NCBI RefSeq assembly: GCF_028649395.1
Contig: NZ_JAQSUW010000011.1
Span: 344,802 to 408,801 of the forward strand
Direction of reading: 5' to 3'
Length of the DNA: 64,000 nt
Source: Pseudomonas sp. Gutcm_11s
Lineage (GTDB): Bacteria; Pseudomonadota; Gammaproteobacteria; Pseudomonadales; Pseudomonadaceae
The position numbers were made by a program, and so were the translations under genes. Below are positions 1-8,455 of the stretch, one piece after another; the first letter of the stretch is position 1; each line of letters opens with the position of its first letter. A model generated the notes under the pieces. It searched no databases. It had not been told where the DNA came from and saw only the letters and a program-made list of their open reading frames with translations.

Positions 1-1
1 G

Positions 2-697
2 CCCGAGCTCGGTCTCTGGGCCGTGGCCGATGGCATGGGCGGGCACCAGTGCGGCGAGGTCGCCAGTGCGCTGGCCTTGGAGACCCTGCACCAGTCCGTC
101 GTCGCCGGCAGTGATCTGGCCAACGCCATCCACAGTGCCCACCAGGCGATCCTCGGCGCTACCCAGGCAGAGGCCGGGCGGCCCATGGGCAGTACCGTGG
201 TGGCCGCGCATTTTTCCGGTGCCGACTTCGAGGTGGCCTGGATCGGCGACAGCCGCGCCTATCGCATCAGCCTGGAGGGCATCGCCCGCCTGACCCGCGA
301 CCACAGCTGGGTGCAGGCGATGATCGATGCCGGCGAGCTGAGCATCGAGGACGCGCGGGTGCATCCGCGGCGCAACATCGTCACCCAGTGCCTGGGGCAG
401 GGCGAGCAGGTCCTCGAGGTCGGCCGTGTACAGGGCAGCCTGGCACCCGGAGAGCTGCTGCTGCTGTGCAGCGATGGCCTGACCGGCGAGCTGAGCGATG
501 AGCAGATCCAGCAGGTGTGTGCCGGCGCGGCGACGCTCGATGTGCTGGTCGAGGAGCTGATAGGGCTGGCCAATCAGCTGGGCGGCAAGGACAATATCAG
601 CTGCATAGTATTGGGGCGCCGCCTGGACCAATCGACGAAGATCGACGCCAAGCCTCGCAACTTCCTTAGCCGTTGGCTCAACTCCCGCAAGCACTGA
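2..697 (+). CDS. PP2C-type Ser/Thr phosphatase, 5' partial (PppA/Stp1-like)
   Basis: Metal-dependent protein phosphatase expected to reverse Ser/Thr phosphorylation, probably by the kinase encoded just downstream. The frame is open from base 2, so the true start is outside the window; the GTG at 23 lies inside the first conserved block (AVADGMGGH) and is not a credible start. PP2C motifs are in order: DGMGGH, GSTVV, WIGDSRAY, DHSW, a CSDGL block and GGKDN near the C-terminus, which supply the metal-binding aspartates. It ends 11 bases before the kinase start. PppA/Stp1-PpkA/Stk pairs are known post-translational regulators of type VI secretion in Pseudomonas. That role is inferred from gene order, because no secretion structural gene is visible here. 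Confidence 0.9.
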   Translation, partial: PELGLWAVADGMGGHQCGEVASALALETLHQSVVAGSDLANAIHSAHQAILGATQAEAGRPMGSTVVAAHFSGADFEVAWIGDSRAYRISLEGIARLTRDHSWVQAMIDAGELSIEDARVHPRRNIVTQCLGQGEQVLEVGRVQGSLAPGELLLLCSDGLTGELSDEQIQQVCAGAATLDVLVEELIGLANQLGGKDNISCIVLGRRLDQSTKIDAKPRNFLSRWLNSRKH

Positions 698-708
698 TCG
701 ACCACCTC

Positions 709-2406
709 ATGAGCACCACTCTGCTTGAAATTCCCGGCTACCGGGTTCATGGCCAACTGGGCAAGGGCGGCATGGCCGAAGTGTTCCTGGCCACCCAGGA
801 ATCGCTGAGCCGCAAGGTGGCGATCAAGGTGCTGCACAGCGCCGAGGACGAGGCCTTCAGCCAGCGCTTCGTCAGGGAGGCGCACATAGTCGCCTCGCTC
901 AATCATCCGTCGATCATCACCATCCACGACATCGACCGCCTGGACGACGGCCGTTACTACCTGGCCATGGAGTTCCTGCCCGGTGGCGACCTGGCGCGGC
1001 ACAAGGGTGAGCTGTTTGCCCCCGAACGGGCCCTGCAGATCGTGCGGCAGATCGCCAGCGGCCTGGCCGTGGTTCACGACAAGGGCCTGGTGCACCGTGA
1101 CGTGAAGCCGGCCAACGTGCTGTTCCGTGCCGACGGCACCGCGGTGCTCACCGACTTCGGCGTGGCCAAGGACCTGGACATCGATAGCGAGCTGACCCAG
1201 TTCGGCATCGCCGTCGGCAGCCCGGCCTACAGCAGTCCGGAGCAGGCCCAGTGCCAGCCTCTGGATGCGCGCAGCGACATCTACAGCCTGGGCGTGATCC
1301 TTCTGGAGATGCTCACCGGCAGCAATCCCTACCGCGGCGGCAACTACACCCAGACCGTGGTCAACCACGTGCAGATGGAGCCGCCACCCCTGCCGGACAG
1401 CCTCGGTGCCTTCCGTGGCGTGCTGTCGCGCATGCTGGCCAAGGCGCCCGACGAGCGCTTCGCCGATTGCCGCGCGTTGCTCGCCGCCCTCGACGAGGTG
1501 GAGCTCAGCGACCTGGACGAAACCCAGATTCGCCCGGCGCTGACATTGCCCGAAGCGGCCGCACCGGCGCCCGTCGCGCCGCGCAAGCGCCGCTCGAACA
1601 TGCCGCTGCTGGTGGTGCTGAGCGTGCTGGTGCTGATCGGCACCCTGACTTCCGCCGGCCTGTACATCAAGCAGCAGCGGGAGATTGCCGCGTTGCTGGA
1701 CCAGGCCGAGCAGCGCTTCGCCGCCGGCCAGCTGATCGAGCCGGCACAGGACAGCGCCGAGCAGTACTTCAACCAGGTGCTGGCCATCGACGACGACAAC
1801 GACGCTGCCCTGGCCGGCCTGCAGCGCATCCGCGAGGCACGCATCAAGGTCCTCACCGACCTCGCCGAGCAGCGCCTGGCCGACGGCCTACTGACCGAGC
1901 CGGCGGAAGACAGCGCCGATTACTACTACCGCCAGGCCCTGGCCATCGATCCGCAGCACGCGGGCGTGCTCGCCGGCCTGCAGAAGGTGCTGCAGGCGCG
2001 CATCGCACGCTACCTGGAGCTGGCCGAGCAGAGCATCGCCGACAAGCGCCTGCTGCTGCCCGCAGAGGACAGCGCGGTGTACTACTACCAGCAGATCCTC
2101 GGCTGGGCGCCGGACAACGCCGATGCCCTGGCCGGCCTCAACAGCGTAGCGCTGCTGTACCGCGACCTGGCTCGCACGGCCTACCGGCGCAGCGACTTCC
2201 CCGGCGCGCTGGCGATGATCGAGCGTGGCCTGGAGGCCGAGCCGCAGAGTCCGGAGCTGCTGCAGATGCAGGGCGAGCACCAGCAACTGCTGGCCGACGC
2301 CCGCGCGGCCAATGCCCGCGCCGCTGCCGACAGGGCGGCCCGCGAGGAACGCGAGCGCAACAACAACCCGATCAAACGCGCCTGGAACAACATCTTCGGT
2401 CAGTAG
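709..2406 (+). CDS. Membrane Ser/Thr protein kinase with extracytoplasmic TPR-like repeats
   Basis: Hanks-type kinase of 565 aa. The kinase domain (about 10-270) has a glycine loop GQLGKGGMAEV, Lys40 in VAIK, the catalytic loop HRDVKPAN with Asp131, DFG Asp149 and an SPEQ activation segment, so it should be active. One membrane helix lies at about 298-320. The C-terminal part holds three near-repeats of about 55 residues carrying EPAxDSAxxYYxQxLAID-type cores, then a basic/coiled tail. Topology would place these repeats in the periplasm as a sensor or docking region. The ATG at 709 is chosen over an upstream TTG at 673 because it avoids overlap with the phosphatase. It differs from P. aeruginosa PpkA, which I recall as carrying a von Willebrand-type C-terminus. 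Confidence 0.9.
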   Translation: MSTTLLEIPGYRVHGQLGKGGMAEVFLATQESLSRKVAIKVLHSAEDEAFSQRFVREAHIVASLNHPSIITIHDIDRLDDGRYYLAMEFLPGGDLARHKGELFAPERALQIVRQIASGLAVVHDKGLVHRDVKPANVLFRADGTAVLTDFGVAKDLDIDSELTQFGIAVGSPAYSSPEQAQCQPLDARSDIYSLGVILLEMLTGSNPYRGGNYTQTVVNHVQMEPPPLPDSLGAFRGVLSRMLAKAPDERFADCRALLAALDEVELSDLDETQIRPALTLPEAAAPAPVAPRKRRSNMPLLVVLSVLVLIGTLTSAGLYIKQQREIAALLDQAEQRFAAGQLIEPAQDSAEQYFNQVLAIDDDNDAALAGLQRIREARIKVLTDLAEQRLADGLLTEPAEDSADYYYRQALAIDPQHAGVLAGLQKVLQARIARYLELAEQSIADKRLLLPAEDSAVYYYQQILGWAPDNADALAGLNSVALLYRDLARTAYRRSDFPGALAMIERGLEAEPQSPELLQMQGEHQQLLADARAANARAAADRAAREERERNNNPIKRAWNNIFGQ

Positions 2407-2417
2407 GACCCACACCC

Positions 2418-3272
2418 ATGCTCAAGCTGCATTTCAAGGACGGCCGCCAGGCGCCCATCTGGCTGGTCGAGGAACGCTTCACCGTGGGTCAGGACCGGCG
2501 TAACAACCTGGTCCTGGAAGACGCCGGGATCGGCGCCTTCCACGCCGAAATCCGCCAGGACAACGGTCACTACTACCTGAGTGACTGCGACAGCGAGCTG
2601 GGTACCTTCGTCAACGACGAGCGCATCGCCAGCCGCTACCAGCTGCGCGCCGACGACTGCGTGCGCCTGGGCGAGGTCGAGCTGCTGCTGAGTGACCCGG
2701 GCAAGGCCAAGCCGCGCGCCGAGGCCGGCCAGCGCTGGTTCCTGCAGGTGGTCCAGGGCGAGCACGAGGGCAAGAAGTTCCACGTCAGCGGCTCGATGAC
2801 CTTCGGCCGCTCGGTCAAGTGCGAGCTGTGCTTCAGCGACGCCCAGCTGTCGCGCCGCCACTGCGAGTTCTTCCTGCGCGACGAGGTGCTGGAGGTCAAG
2901 GACCTGGCCTCGGCCAACGGCCTGCTGGTCAACGGCGAGAAGACCGAGGCCGCGGTGCTCAAGCCCGGTGACCAGGTGCGCATGGGCTCGGTGACGCTGC
3001 TGGTGATCGGACCCAAGGTCGAGGCCCAGGTGGCAGAGGAGGAGAGCGAGGACGCCACAGTGTTCGTGCGCGCTGTCGATCTGCCCAAGCCGCAGGCCAA
3101 GCCACGCCCGGCCAGCGCCGGCGCCGCAACGGTCAACCCGCTGCATGCCGCTGCCCAGGCGCAGGCCGCGCCGGCGTCGGCCGCCACGTCTGGAAGCCCG
3201 GCCCTGGGCATCGGCCTGGTGGTCGTGGCCCTGCTGGTGCTGGGTGGCCTGGCCGCTGCCGTACTACTTTGA
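2418..3272 (+). CDS. Double FHA-domain membrane-anchored protein
   Basis: Protein of 284 aa that should bind phosphothreonine on kinase substrates. FHA domain 1 spans about 1-95 (TVGQDRRNNLVL, then FVNDERI) and FHA domain 2 about 105-200 (FGRSVKCEL, LSRRHCEF, SANGLLVNG). The second has the canonical GRS/SRRH/NG pattern, while the first is more divergent (AFHAEI in place of SRxH). A low-complexity Ala/Pro linker leads to a C-terminal membrane helix at about 262-284, giving a tail-anchored topology with the FHA domains in the cytoplasm. It starts 11 bases after the kinase stop, so phosphatase, kinase and FHA protein look like one operon. This resembles the PppA-PpkA-Fha switch, but the membrane anchor and double FHA are distinctive. 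Confidence 0.88.
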   Translation: MLKLHFKDGRQAPIWLVEERFTVGQDRRNNLVLEDAGIGAFHAEIRQDNGHYYLSDCDSELGTFVNDERIASRYQLRADDCVRLGEVELLLSDPGKAKPRAEAGQRWFLQVVQGEHEGKKFHVSGSMTFGRSVKCELCFSDAQLSRRHCEFFLRDEVLEVKDLASANGLLVNGEKTEAAVLKPGDQVRMGSVTLLVIGPKVEAQVAEEESEDATVFVRAVDLPKPQAKPRPASAGAATVNPLHAAAQAQAAPASAATSGSPALGIGLVVVALLVLGGLAAAVLL

Positions 3273-3368
3273 TGCCCGATCGGTGAGTGCCGCTGGCGCG
3301 GTCTGACAGTGCTCGCCGGCGTTGCCGGGGTTAGCCTTGGTCGATTCGCCTCACGCATCGGAGCCGCC

Positions 3369-4667
3369 GTGAAGTCACTCGTTGCCCTGTCCTGTGCCGG
3401 CCTGCTGGCCGGCCTGTCCAGCCATGCCCTGGCCTGGTCCAACCACTCGCTGGGCAGCCTGCTGTCCCTGCAGGATCAGCCCGAGCTGCGCCAGGAGGTC
3501 AAGGTGGAGCCGCTGGAGGCCTTCCTCAGCGACCAGGCGCCGGCCATCGAGCAGTTGCTGGACGAGCAGGAGCGCTACGCCCGCGAGCACTTCTCCTACT
3601 ACCCGGCGCGCCCGGACGAGCTGCGCTGGCAGGCCGCTGGCGCTGGCGATCGCCGCACCGCCTTCCTCCAGGCCCTGCGCATCAACCCGGATATCAAGCT
3701 GGCCAGCTTCATCCAGCAATTGCCTGGGCAGGATGCCGGCGGCCGGCCGCTGCTCGGCGGCCAGGACGTGCTGGTGTTCCACAAGGTCGGCCCCTGGACC
3801 AACTGGCGCTACCTGGCGCTCAAGGATGGCGAGCAGGTGAGTGCGCTGCAGGTGCTGGCCAGCGCCGCGGACGAGCCGGACTATGGCCATGACATCAACC
3901 TGTTCAGCGACAACCCCGGCGCCGTCGGCCAACGCTACAACTTCGGGCCGCAGCCGTTCGGCGATGCACGCTTCGAATACTCCTCGCAGGCGCCGTTCCA
4001 CATCGGCTACTACCACGAGTCGTCGCTGATCTTCACCGCCGCGCCGTACCTGGCGCAGACGCTGCCGCACTGGCGCGTGTACCAGTACAGCGGCCTGGCG
4101 CGCCTGGCCTTCAGCAGCGGCCATCCGTATTGGGGCTACCGTTTCCTCGGCTGGGCCATGCACTACCTGCAGGACCTGACCCAGCCCTACCACGCCAGCG
4201 TGCTGCCGGGAGTGAGCACCAGCGGCATGGTGCTGATCGCGGCCAAGGCCGAGGCCGGCTACCCGGAAGACCGCGAGGCGGCGATCAAGCGCGTGGCCGA
4301 CCGGCATACCGCCATCGAGCAGTACCAGTTCGACCGCATGCAGGCGCTGCTCGGCGAGGGACAACTACAGGCGCCGCTGTTGACCGCCTATGCCGACCGC
4401 GCCGGCGACGACGCCTACCCGCCGTTCGACGTGGACTACGCGGCCCAGGTGGTGGCGGCCGAGTCGCATGATCGCGCCGATGAGTTCGACGGCCTGATCG
4501 GCGAGTGGATGGCCCGTGGCAGTGCCGCCCAGGGCTTCAGCGAGGGCAACCAGCTGCAGCAGGTGCAGCCCGACCCGGCGCTGGAGAAGCTGCTGGTCGA
4601 GCTGTTCCGTCACTTCGGCGCGCACAGTCGCAATGCCTTGCGCGCCGTGGAGCCAGTAAAACCCTAA
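3369..4667 (+). CDS. Exported zinc phospholipase C / P1-nuclease-fold protein
   Basis: 432-aa precursor with a signal peptide ending ALA, after which the mature protein would begin with Trp23 followed by SNH (His26). In the zinc-dependent phospholipase C/P1 nuclease family the N-terminal Trp itself chelates zinc. The other ligand patterns are also present: HYLQDLTQPYH gives His265, Asp269 and His275 (HxxxDxxxxxH), and HTAIE gives His313 and Glu317. The substrate could be phospholipid or nucleic acid; the sequence does not decide. The GTG start at 3369 is chosen because GGAG lies 5 bases upstream (3360-3363) and it gives a clean signal peptide; the upstream TTG at 3309 does not. The stop overlaps the convergent amidohydrolase. 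Confidence 0.8.
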   Translation: MKSLVALSCAGLLAGLSSHALAWSNHSLGSLLSLQDQPELRQEVKVEPLEAFLSDQAPAIEQLLDEQERYAREHFSYYPARPDELRWQAAGAGDRRTAFLQALRINPDIKLASFIQQLPGQDAGGRPLLGGQDVLVFHKVGPWTNWRYLALKDGEQVSALQVLASAADEPDYGHDINLFSDNPGAVGQRYNFGPQPFGDARFEYSSQAPFHIGYYHESSLIFTAAPYLAQTLPHWRVYQYSGLARLAFSSGHPYWGYRFLGWAMHYLQDLTQPYHASVLPGVSTSGMVLIAAKAEAGYPEDREAAIKRVADRHTAIEQYQFDRMQALLGEGQLQAPLLTAYADRAGDDAYPPFDVDYAAQVVAAESHDRADEFDGLIGEWMARGSAAQGFSEGNQLQQVQPDPALEKLLVELFRHFGAHSRNALRAVEPVKP

Positions 4668-6397
4668 TTGGCGCGCAGGAACTGGCCGTAGCCGCGGGCC
4701 TGGCCGAGGTCGGTGGCGAACTCGCCATCGCGATAGGCGATGCGCCCGTTGATCAGCGTGGCGCGTACCGCCTCGCCACGGTTGACCATGCGCCGCAGGC
4801 CGTCGAAGCCTTCCATCTCGTCCTCGTGGTAGGCCTCCAGGCTGGCGTCCAGGTGCTGCGGGTCGACGATCACCAGGTCGGCGCGGCGATCCAGCGCCAG
4901 CCTGCCGGCATCGACGCCGAACCACTCGCCCAGCTCGCCGGTCAGGCGCCAGATGGCCTGTTCGATGGGCATGGCCGGCTTGCCGCGTGACTCGCCGTCG
5001 CGCACCAGCTTGAGCAGGCGCACGGCGAAGTTGTAGAAGGCCATGTTGCGGATATGCGCGCCGGAGTCGGCGAAGCCGATCAGCGTGGCCGGCTCGGCCA
5101 CCAGTTTCTCCACGACCTTGGGCCGGTGGTTGGCGATCATCGTGCGCCAGCGCAGGCGCGGGCCGTGCTCCACCAGCAGGTCGAGGAACAGGTCGCCGGG
5201 ATGCATGCCGCGGGCGCGGGCCAGCTCGCCGACGCTGTGCCCGGCCAGCGCCTGGTCCGGGCAGTCGACGATCCAGGCGTCGTCGAAGTCGCGGTGCCAG
5301 ACGCGCGGGCCGAAGCGCTTGTCGACGTCCTCGCGAAAGCGCCGGCGGTATTCCGGGTCGCGGAACAGCTCGCTGCGCAAGTCCTGGCTGGCCAGGTGCA
5401 GCGCTGCCTCGCCACTGGGGAATTCCTCGAAGACCACGAACTCCATGCCGTCGGCATAGGTGACGAAGGGCACCGGCAGGGTCTGCCAGCGGAAGTCGGC
5501 GCGGGTCAGGCGGCTCAGGGTGCGCGTCAGCGGGCCGAGGATCGGCGCCAGCCAGGGATCGGCCTTGACGTCCATCAGGGTGATCAGCGTGGTCTTCAGC
5601 GGCTTGCGCAGCAGGCCCATGCTCTCCCACAGGAAGGCGAACACGTTGAGCTTGGTCACCAGGTTCGGCGCGCCCTGGTGGATGCGCCCGCGCTTGCGCA
5701 GCACGCGATTGAGGCGCACGTATTCGCGCCAGGGCGCGTACACCGAGGGCAGCGACTTGGAGCGCTGGCGCTCGCCGTCCAGCTTGTCCCAGGGGTTGGT
5801 CATGCTGGAGAGGCCGAGCAGGCCGGCGTCCAGCGCCTCGTCCAGCAGGCGCTCCATCTGCTGCAGTTCGGCGTCGCTGGGACGCACGCTGGCGTCCACC
5901 GCGCGCTCCAGGCCGAGCACGGCCACGCGCAGGTCGGAATGGCCGAGGAAGGAGCAGATGTTCGGCCCGAGCGGGTGGTTGTCGAGGAAGGCCGCATAGT
6001 CGGCCGGGGTGTTCCAGGTCTTGCGTGCCTGCAGCAGCGGCAGCACGTGTTCGCGCGGCACCGACTCGACGCGGGTGAACATGTCCGAGCAGTCCTCGGC
6101 GCCGGACAGCACCATGCTGATCGAGCAGCTGCCGATCATCACCGTGGTCACCCCGTGGCGCACCGACTCGCGCAGGGCCGGGGCGGCCACCAGCTCGGCG
6201 TCGTAGTGGGTGTGCATGTCGATGAAGCCGGGCATCACCCACTGGCCGCGGGCGTCGATGGTCTGATGCGCGCCTTCCTCTAGCGGCTCGCTGCTGATCG
6301 CCACCAGCTTGCCGCCGCGAATGCCCAGGTGGCGGATGGCGCCGGGGGCGCCACTACCGTCGAAGAACAGGCCGTTGTTGATCGCCACATCGAACAT
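4664..6397 (-). CDS. N-acyl-D-amino-acid deacylase-like amidohydrolase
   Basis: 577-aa metal-dependent amidohydrolase of the D-aminoacylase/dihydroorotase-like group. The N-terminal metal motif HTHYDAEL follows a conserved PGFIDMHT segment. A Cys in TVMIGSCSIS matches the position of the metal-ligand Cys of D-aminoacylases, and the late DSGAH motif carries the usual catalytic Asp. The likely substrate is an N-acylated D-amino acid or a related imide/hydantoin, in the cytoplasm. The ATG at 6397 has AAGGAG about 8 bases upstream; the GTG at 6406 is too close to that Shine-Dalgarno. It is monocistronic by appearance and ends in a 4-base convergent overlap with the phospholipase-like gene. Confidence 0.85.
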   Translation of the reverse strand: MFDVAINNGLFFDGSGAPGAIRHLGIRGGKLVAISSEPLEEGAHQTIDARGQWVMPGFIDMHTHYDAELVAAPALRESVRHGVTTVMIGSCSISMVLSGAEDCSDMFTRVESVPREHVLPLLQARKTWNTPADYAAFLDNHPLGPNICSFLGHSDLRVAVLGLERAVDASVRPSDAELQQMERLLDEALDAGLLGLSSMTNPWDKLDGERQRSKSLPSVYAPWREYVRLNRVLRKRGRIHQGAPNLVTKLNVFAFLWESMGLLRKPLKTTLITLMDVKADPWLAPILGPLTRTLSRLTRADFRWQTLPVPFVTYADGMEFVVFEEFPSGEAALHLASQDLRSELFRDPEYRRRFREDVDKRFGPRVWHRDFDDAWIVDCPDQALAGHSVGELARARGMHPGDLFLDLLVEHGPRLRWRTMIANHRPKVVEKLVAEPATLIGFADSGAHIRNMAFYNFAVRLLKLVRDGESRGKPAMPIEQAIWRLTGELGEWFGVDAGRLALDRRADLVIVDPQHLDASLEAYHEDEMEGFDGLRRMVNRGEAVRATLINGRIAYRDGEFATDLGQARGYGQFLRAN

Positions 6398-6489
6398 GCG
6401 TGCCACTCCTTTCTTGTTGTGGCCTCAAGCATAGGAAATGGCACGCCCGTACATATCGGACAAAAACGCAGAAGCTCAGGTCGTTTCGG

Positions 6490-6810
6490 TCAAGTCTTGC
6501 GCCGTTCGGCGATGATTTCCGGCAGGTCGCAGCGGTGCAGGTACACGCGCAGCGGTTCGGTGATGTTCAGGCGATCGTCGATGCGCTGCTCCAGCAGCAG
6601 GCCCAGGCGCTCGCGGCTGAGGGTCATCAGCGCGCCCTTGAGCGGCTGCCAGACGAACTCGGCGCAGGGCTGGATGGTCTCCTCGGGCACGTCCAGGCCG
6701 AAGGAGTCCTCGCTGAAGCGCACGATGTGCAGGCCGTTCTTGCTGTTGAGTCCGACCAGGCCCTGCAGGGCGTCGGCGGCGGAGCAGATGGTGGACGAAG
6801 TGATGCTCAT
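6490..6810 (-). CDS. Conserved-looking hypothetical protein (106 aa)
   Basis: I do not recognise this family. The 106-aa product has no signal peptide or membrane segment. It is a mixed alpha/beta-looking cytoplasmic protein with a hydrophobic core (GLHIVRFSEDSFGLDV) and an acidic-basic C-terminus. The ATG at 6810 has a strong AGGAGG 8 bases upstream, which decides against the longer frame starting near 6909. It lies downstream of the alginate lyase on the same strand (106-base gap) and may be cotranscribed, but nothing in the sequence ties it to alginate. Confidence 0.7.
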   Translation of the reverse strand: MSITSSTICSAADALQGLVGLNSKNGLHIVRFSEDSFGLDVPEETIQPCAEFVWQPLKGALMTLSRERLGLLLEQRIDDRLNITEPLRVYLHRCDLPEIIAERRKT

Positions 6811-6916
6811 GCAAACCTCCTGTCTGGATAACGGGCCTGCACAGCCGGCCCAAGGTGTCGCCGGCCATCCTAGGCGATGGCCGGCACGGGCCGTGTTGCT
6901 CTGGGTCAATGCCGGC

Positions 6917-7615
6917 TCAGGGTCGGCGGTGCTCGCTGTTGAGGTGGTAGAAGGTCGCGCGGCCGCCCTCGGCGCTGCTGCCGTAGTTGTCCTGGGCGTA
7001 GGCGCCGGCCTTGAAGTAGAGCGGCTGGCGGCTCCAGCTGGAGGCGATCTGGCGGTAATAGGCGCCGTTGTCGTCGTCGCTGTACACGGTGATGCCCAGG
7101 CGGCCGCTGGCGGTCAGGCGCAGGCGGTAGGCGAAGCGCTCGTTCAGCGTCACGTTGTTGACCAGAGCGATGTTCTGCACCTTGGCATCGTCCGGGTGCT
7201 TGCGCACCAGCGCCTCGATGCGCCCGCTGTTGAGCTCCGGGCGGAAGTGGTACTGCAGCTTGACCAGCGGTTCGCCGACATCGCCGGGGCGGTTGGTGCT
7301 GTGGATCTGGCCGATCACCAGCTTGTTCTTGCTCGGTACCTGGTTGATCGTCAGCACGGCGCTGAGCAGGTTGTCGGCATCGCCGTGGTACCAGTTGCGC
7401 AGCTCGCCGTTGGGCCAGGTCTCGCGCAGCTCGCTGCGCGGGTAGCGCGAATTGGCCGTGTGCGAGCCGTTGACCGGTACCCAGAAGCGCACGCTGCGGT
7501 CGTTCTGCGGGCGGAAGTACTGGCTGCTGTAGCCCTTGTTCAGGCGCTGGGTGCTGATCAGCGTGGCGGATTCGGTGGCGGGGATGGTCAGGTTCCAGGT
7601 GGTCAGGTCGAGCAT
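6917..7615 (-). CDS. Polysaccharide lyase family 7 alginate lyase
   Basis: 232-aa single-domain enzyme that cleaves alginate by beta-elimination. PL7 signatures are visible: RSELRE near residue 60, QIH near residue 100 and YFKAGAYAQDN near the C-terminus, which line the catalytic cleft (Arg, Gln, His, Tyr). The length matches PL7 single-domain lyases and the PA1167-type enzyme of P. aeruginosa. There is no signal peptide, so it is probably cytoplasmic or exported by an unconventional route. The start is supported by AAGGAGG 5 bases upstream of ATG 7615. No alginate biosynthesis genes are near. Confidence 0.9.
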   Translation of the reverse strand: MLDLTTWNLTIPATESATLISTQRLNKGYSSQYFRPQNDRSVRFWVPVNGSHTANSRYPRSELRETWPNGELRNWYHGDADNLLSAVLTINQVPSKNKLVIGQIHSTNRPGDVGEPLVKLQYHFRPELNSGRIEALVRKHPDDAKVQNIALVNNVTLNERFAYRLRLTASGRLGITVYSDDDNGAYYRQIASSWSRQPLYFKAGAYAQDNYGSSAEGGRATFYHLNSEHRRP

Positions 7616-7748
7616 CGGGTCCTCCTTGCGGCAAACGAAGCGGTCGGGGTTCCGACCCGTCTGTCTCGGGAAGTTCAGCGTTGCGCTCGGTTCTGGACGA
7701 ATGGGTACTGGCGGCTGGCCAGACCGTTTTTGCGATGGCGCAAACGAA

Positions 7749-7770
7749 GCACCCGGCGTGGGCCGGGTGC
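7749..7770 (-). terminator. Probable rho-independent terminator
   Basis: A perfect 9-bp stem (GCACCCGGC / GCCGGGTGC) with a 4-base loop, followed on the minus strand by TTCGTTTG. It lies 23 bases beyond the stop of the 43-aa gene on the minus strand and ahead of the alginate lyase. Confidence 0.65.
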
Positions 7771-7792
7771 GGAAGGGATCAACGGGGGAAGA

Positions 7793-7924
7793 TCAACTGG
7801 AGGGGGCGTGACTACCCAGCAGGGTGGAGCCGGACTTCTTGCTGCGCTTGGCCAGGCGTTTTTCCTGGGCGCTTTTCAGAGGCTTCTTCTTCGCCTCCTT
7901 GTGTCTATCCAGACCTTTGCTCAT
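7793..7924 (-). CDS. Small lysine-rich protein (43 aa)
   Basis: A short 43-codon frame whose product starts MSKGLDRHKEAKKK and is very basic, with about a third Lys/Arg, then a short Ser/Gly/His tail. The ATG has GAGG about 8 bases upstream and the frame is followed by a clear terminator at 7749-7770, so it reads as an independent transcription unit. Proteins with this MSKG-D-KK(E)xKKKP pattern are, from memory, common short hypotheticals in pseudomonads. The composition suggests RNA or ribosome binding, which is inference only. Confidence 0.65.
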   Translation of the reverse strand: MSKGLDRHKEAKKKPLKSAQEKRLAKRSKKSGSTLLGSHAPSS

Positions 7925-8050
7925 GGCGTAATCCTCGGAAATGGGAGACTCAGTTCGAACGGATCGGGTCGACGGTCATCTCCACCTCCCAGGCTGCGCC
8001 AGCCTGCACGCTGTGATGCTCTGAGCATAGCTGCGAATGGCGCAGGCGGC

Positions 8051-8455
8051 TCAGGCAGGCGTCGGGTGGCGTAGGACTGGTAGCACGTGCAGGTGCAGCA
8101 GCGGCGCCAGGTCGGCAGTTGCGCTGGCGTCCAGCGAATGCCAGCGCAGCTCTTCCAGTTCGGCAGCGGGGCTGACGGGGTAGGGCAGGCGAGCGCGATA
8201 GATCTGGGCGTCGATCTCGGTATCGGCCTCGTTGGCGGCCGGTGCGCGGAAGCGACCGAGCGGGGTGAGGGCAGCCTCGTCGAGGCTCAGCTGCAACTCT
8301 TCGTACAGTTCGCGGCGCAGGGCGGCCAGCGGCGTTTCTTCCGCCTCGATCTTGCCGCCGGGCAGCATGAAGGCGTGGGTGTTGCGCTTGCGTACCAGCA
8401 GCAGGCGGCCGGCGTCGTCGAACAGGCAGACGGCGGCGATGTGGAGCAGTTTCAT
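8051..8455 (-). CDS. NUDIX hydrolase
   Basis: 134-aa cytoplasmic pyrophosphohydrolase. The NUDIX box GGKIEAEETPLAALRRELYEEL (about residues 34-55) fits Gx5Ex7REUxEExGU, with the metal-binding glutamates intact. The rest is the small alpha/beta/alpha NUDIX fold, so substrates such as oxidised nucleotides or NDP-sugars are possible. Its ATG overlaps the stop of the 62-aa gene upstream by 4 bases (ATGA), indicating translational coupling. Confidence 0.88.
   Translation of the reverse strand: MKLLHIAAVCLFDDAGRLLLVRKRNTHAFMLPGGKIEAEETPLAALRRELYEELQLSLDEAALTPLGRFRAPAANEADTEIDAQIYRARLPYPVSPAAELEELRWHSLDASATADLAPLLHLHVLPVLRHPTPA

Noticed and set aside
1251..2417. Upstream extension of the FHA protein frame through the kinase gene
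   Set aside because: Arg/Pro/Ala-rich out-of-frame translation of the kinase; the FHA domain starts exactly at ATG 2418.
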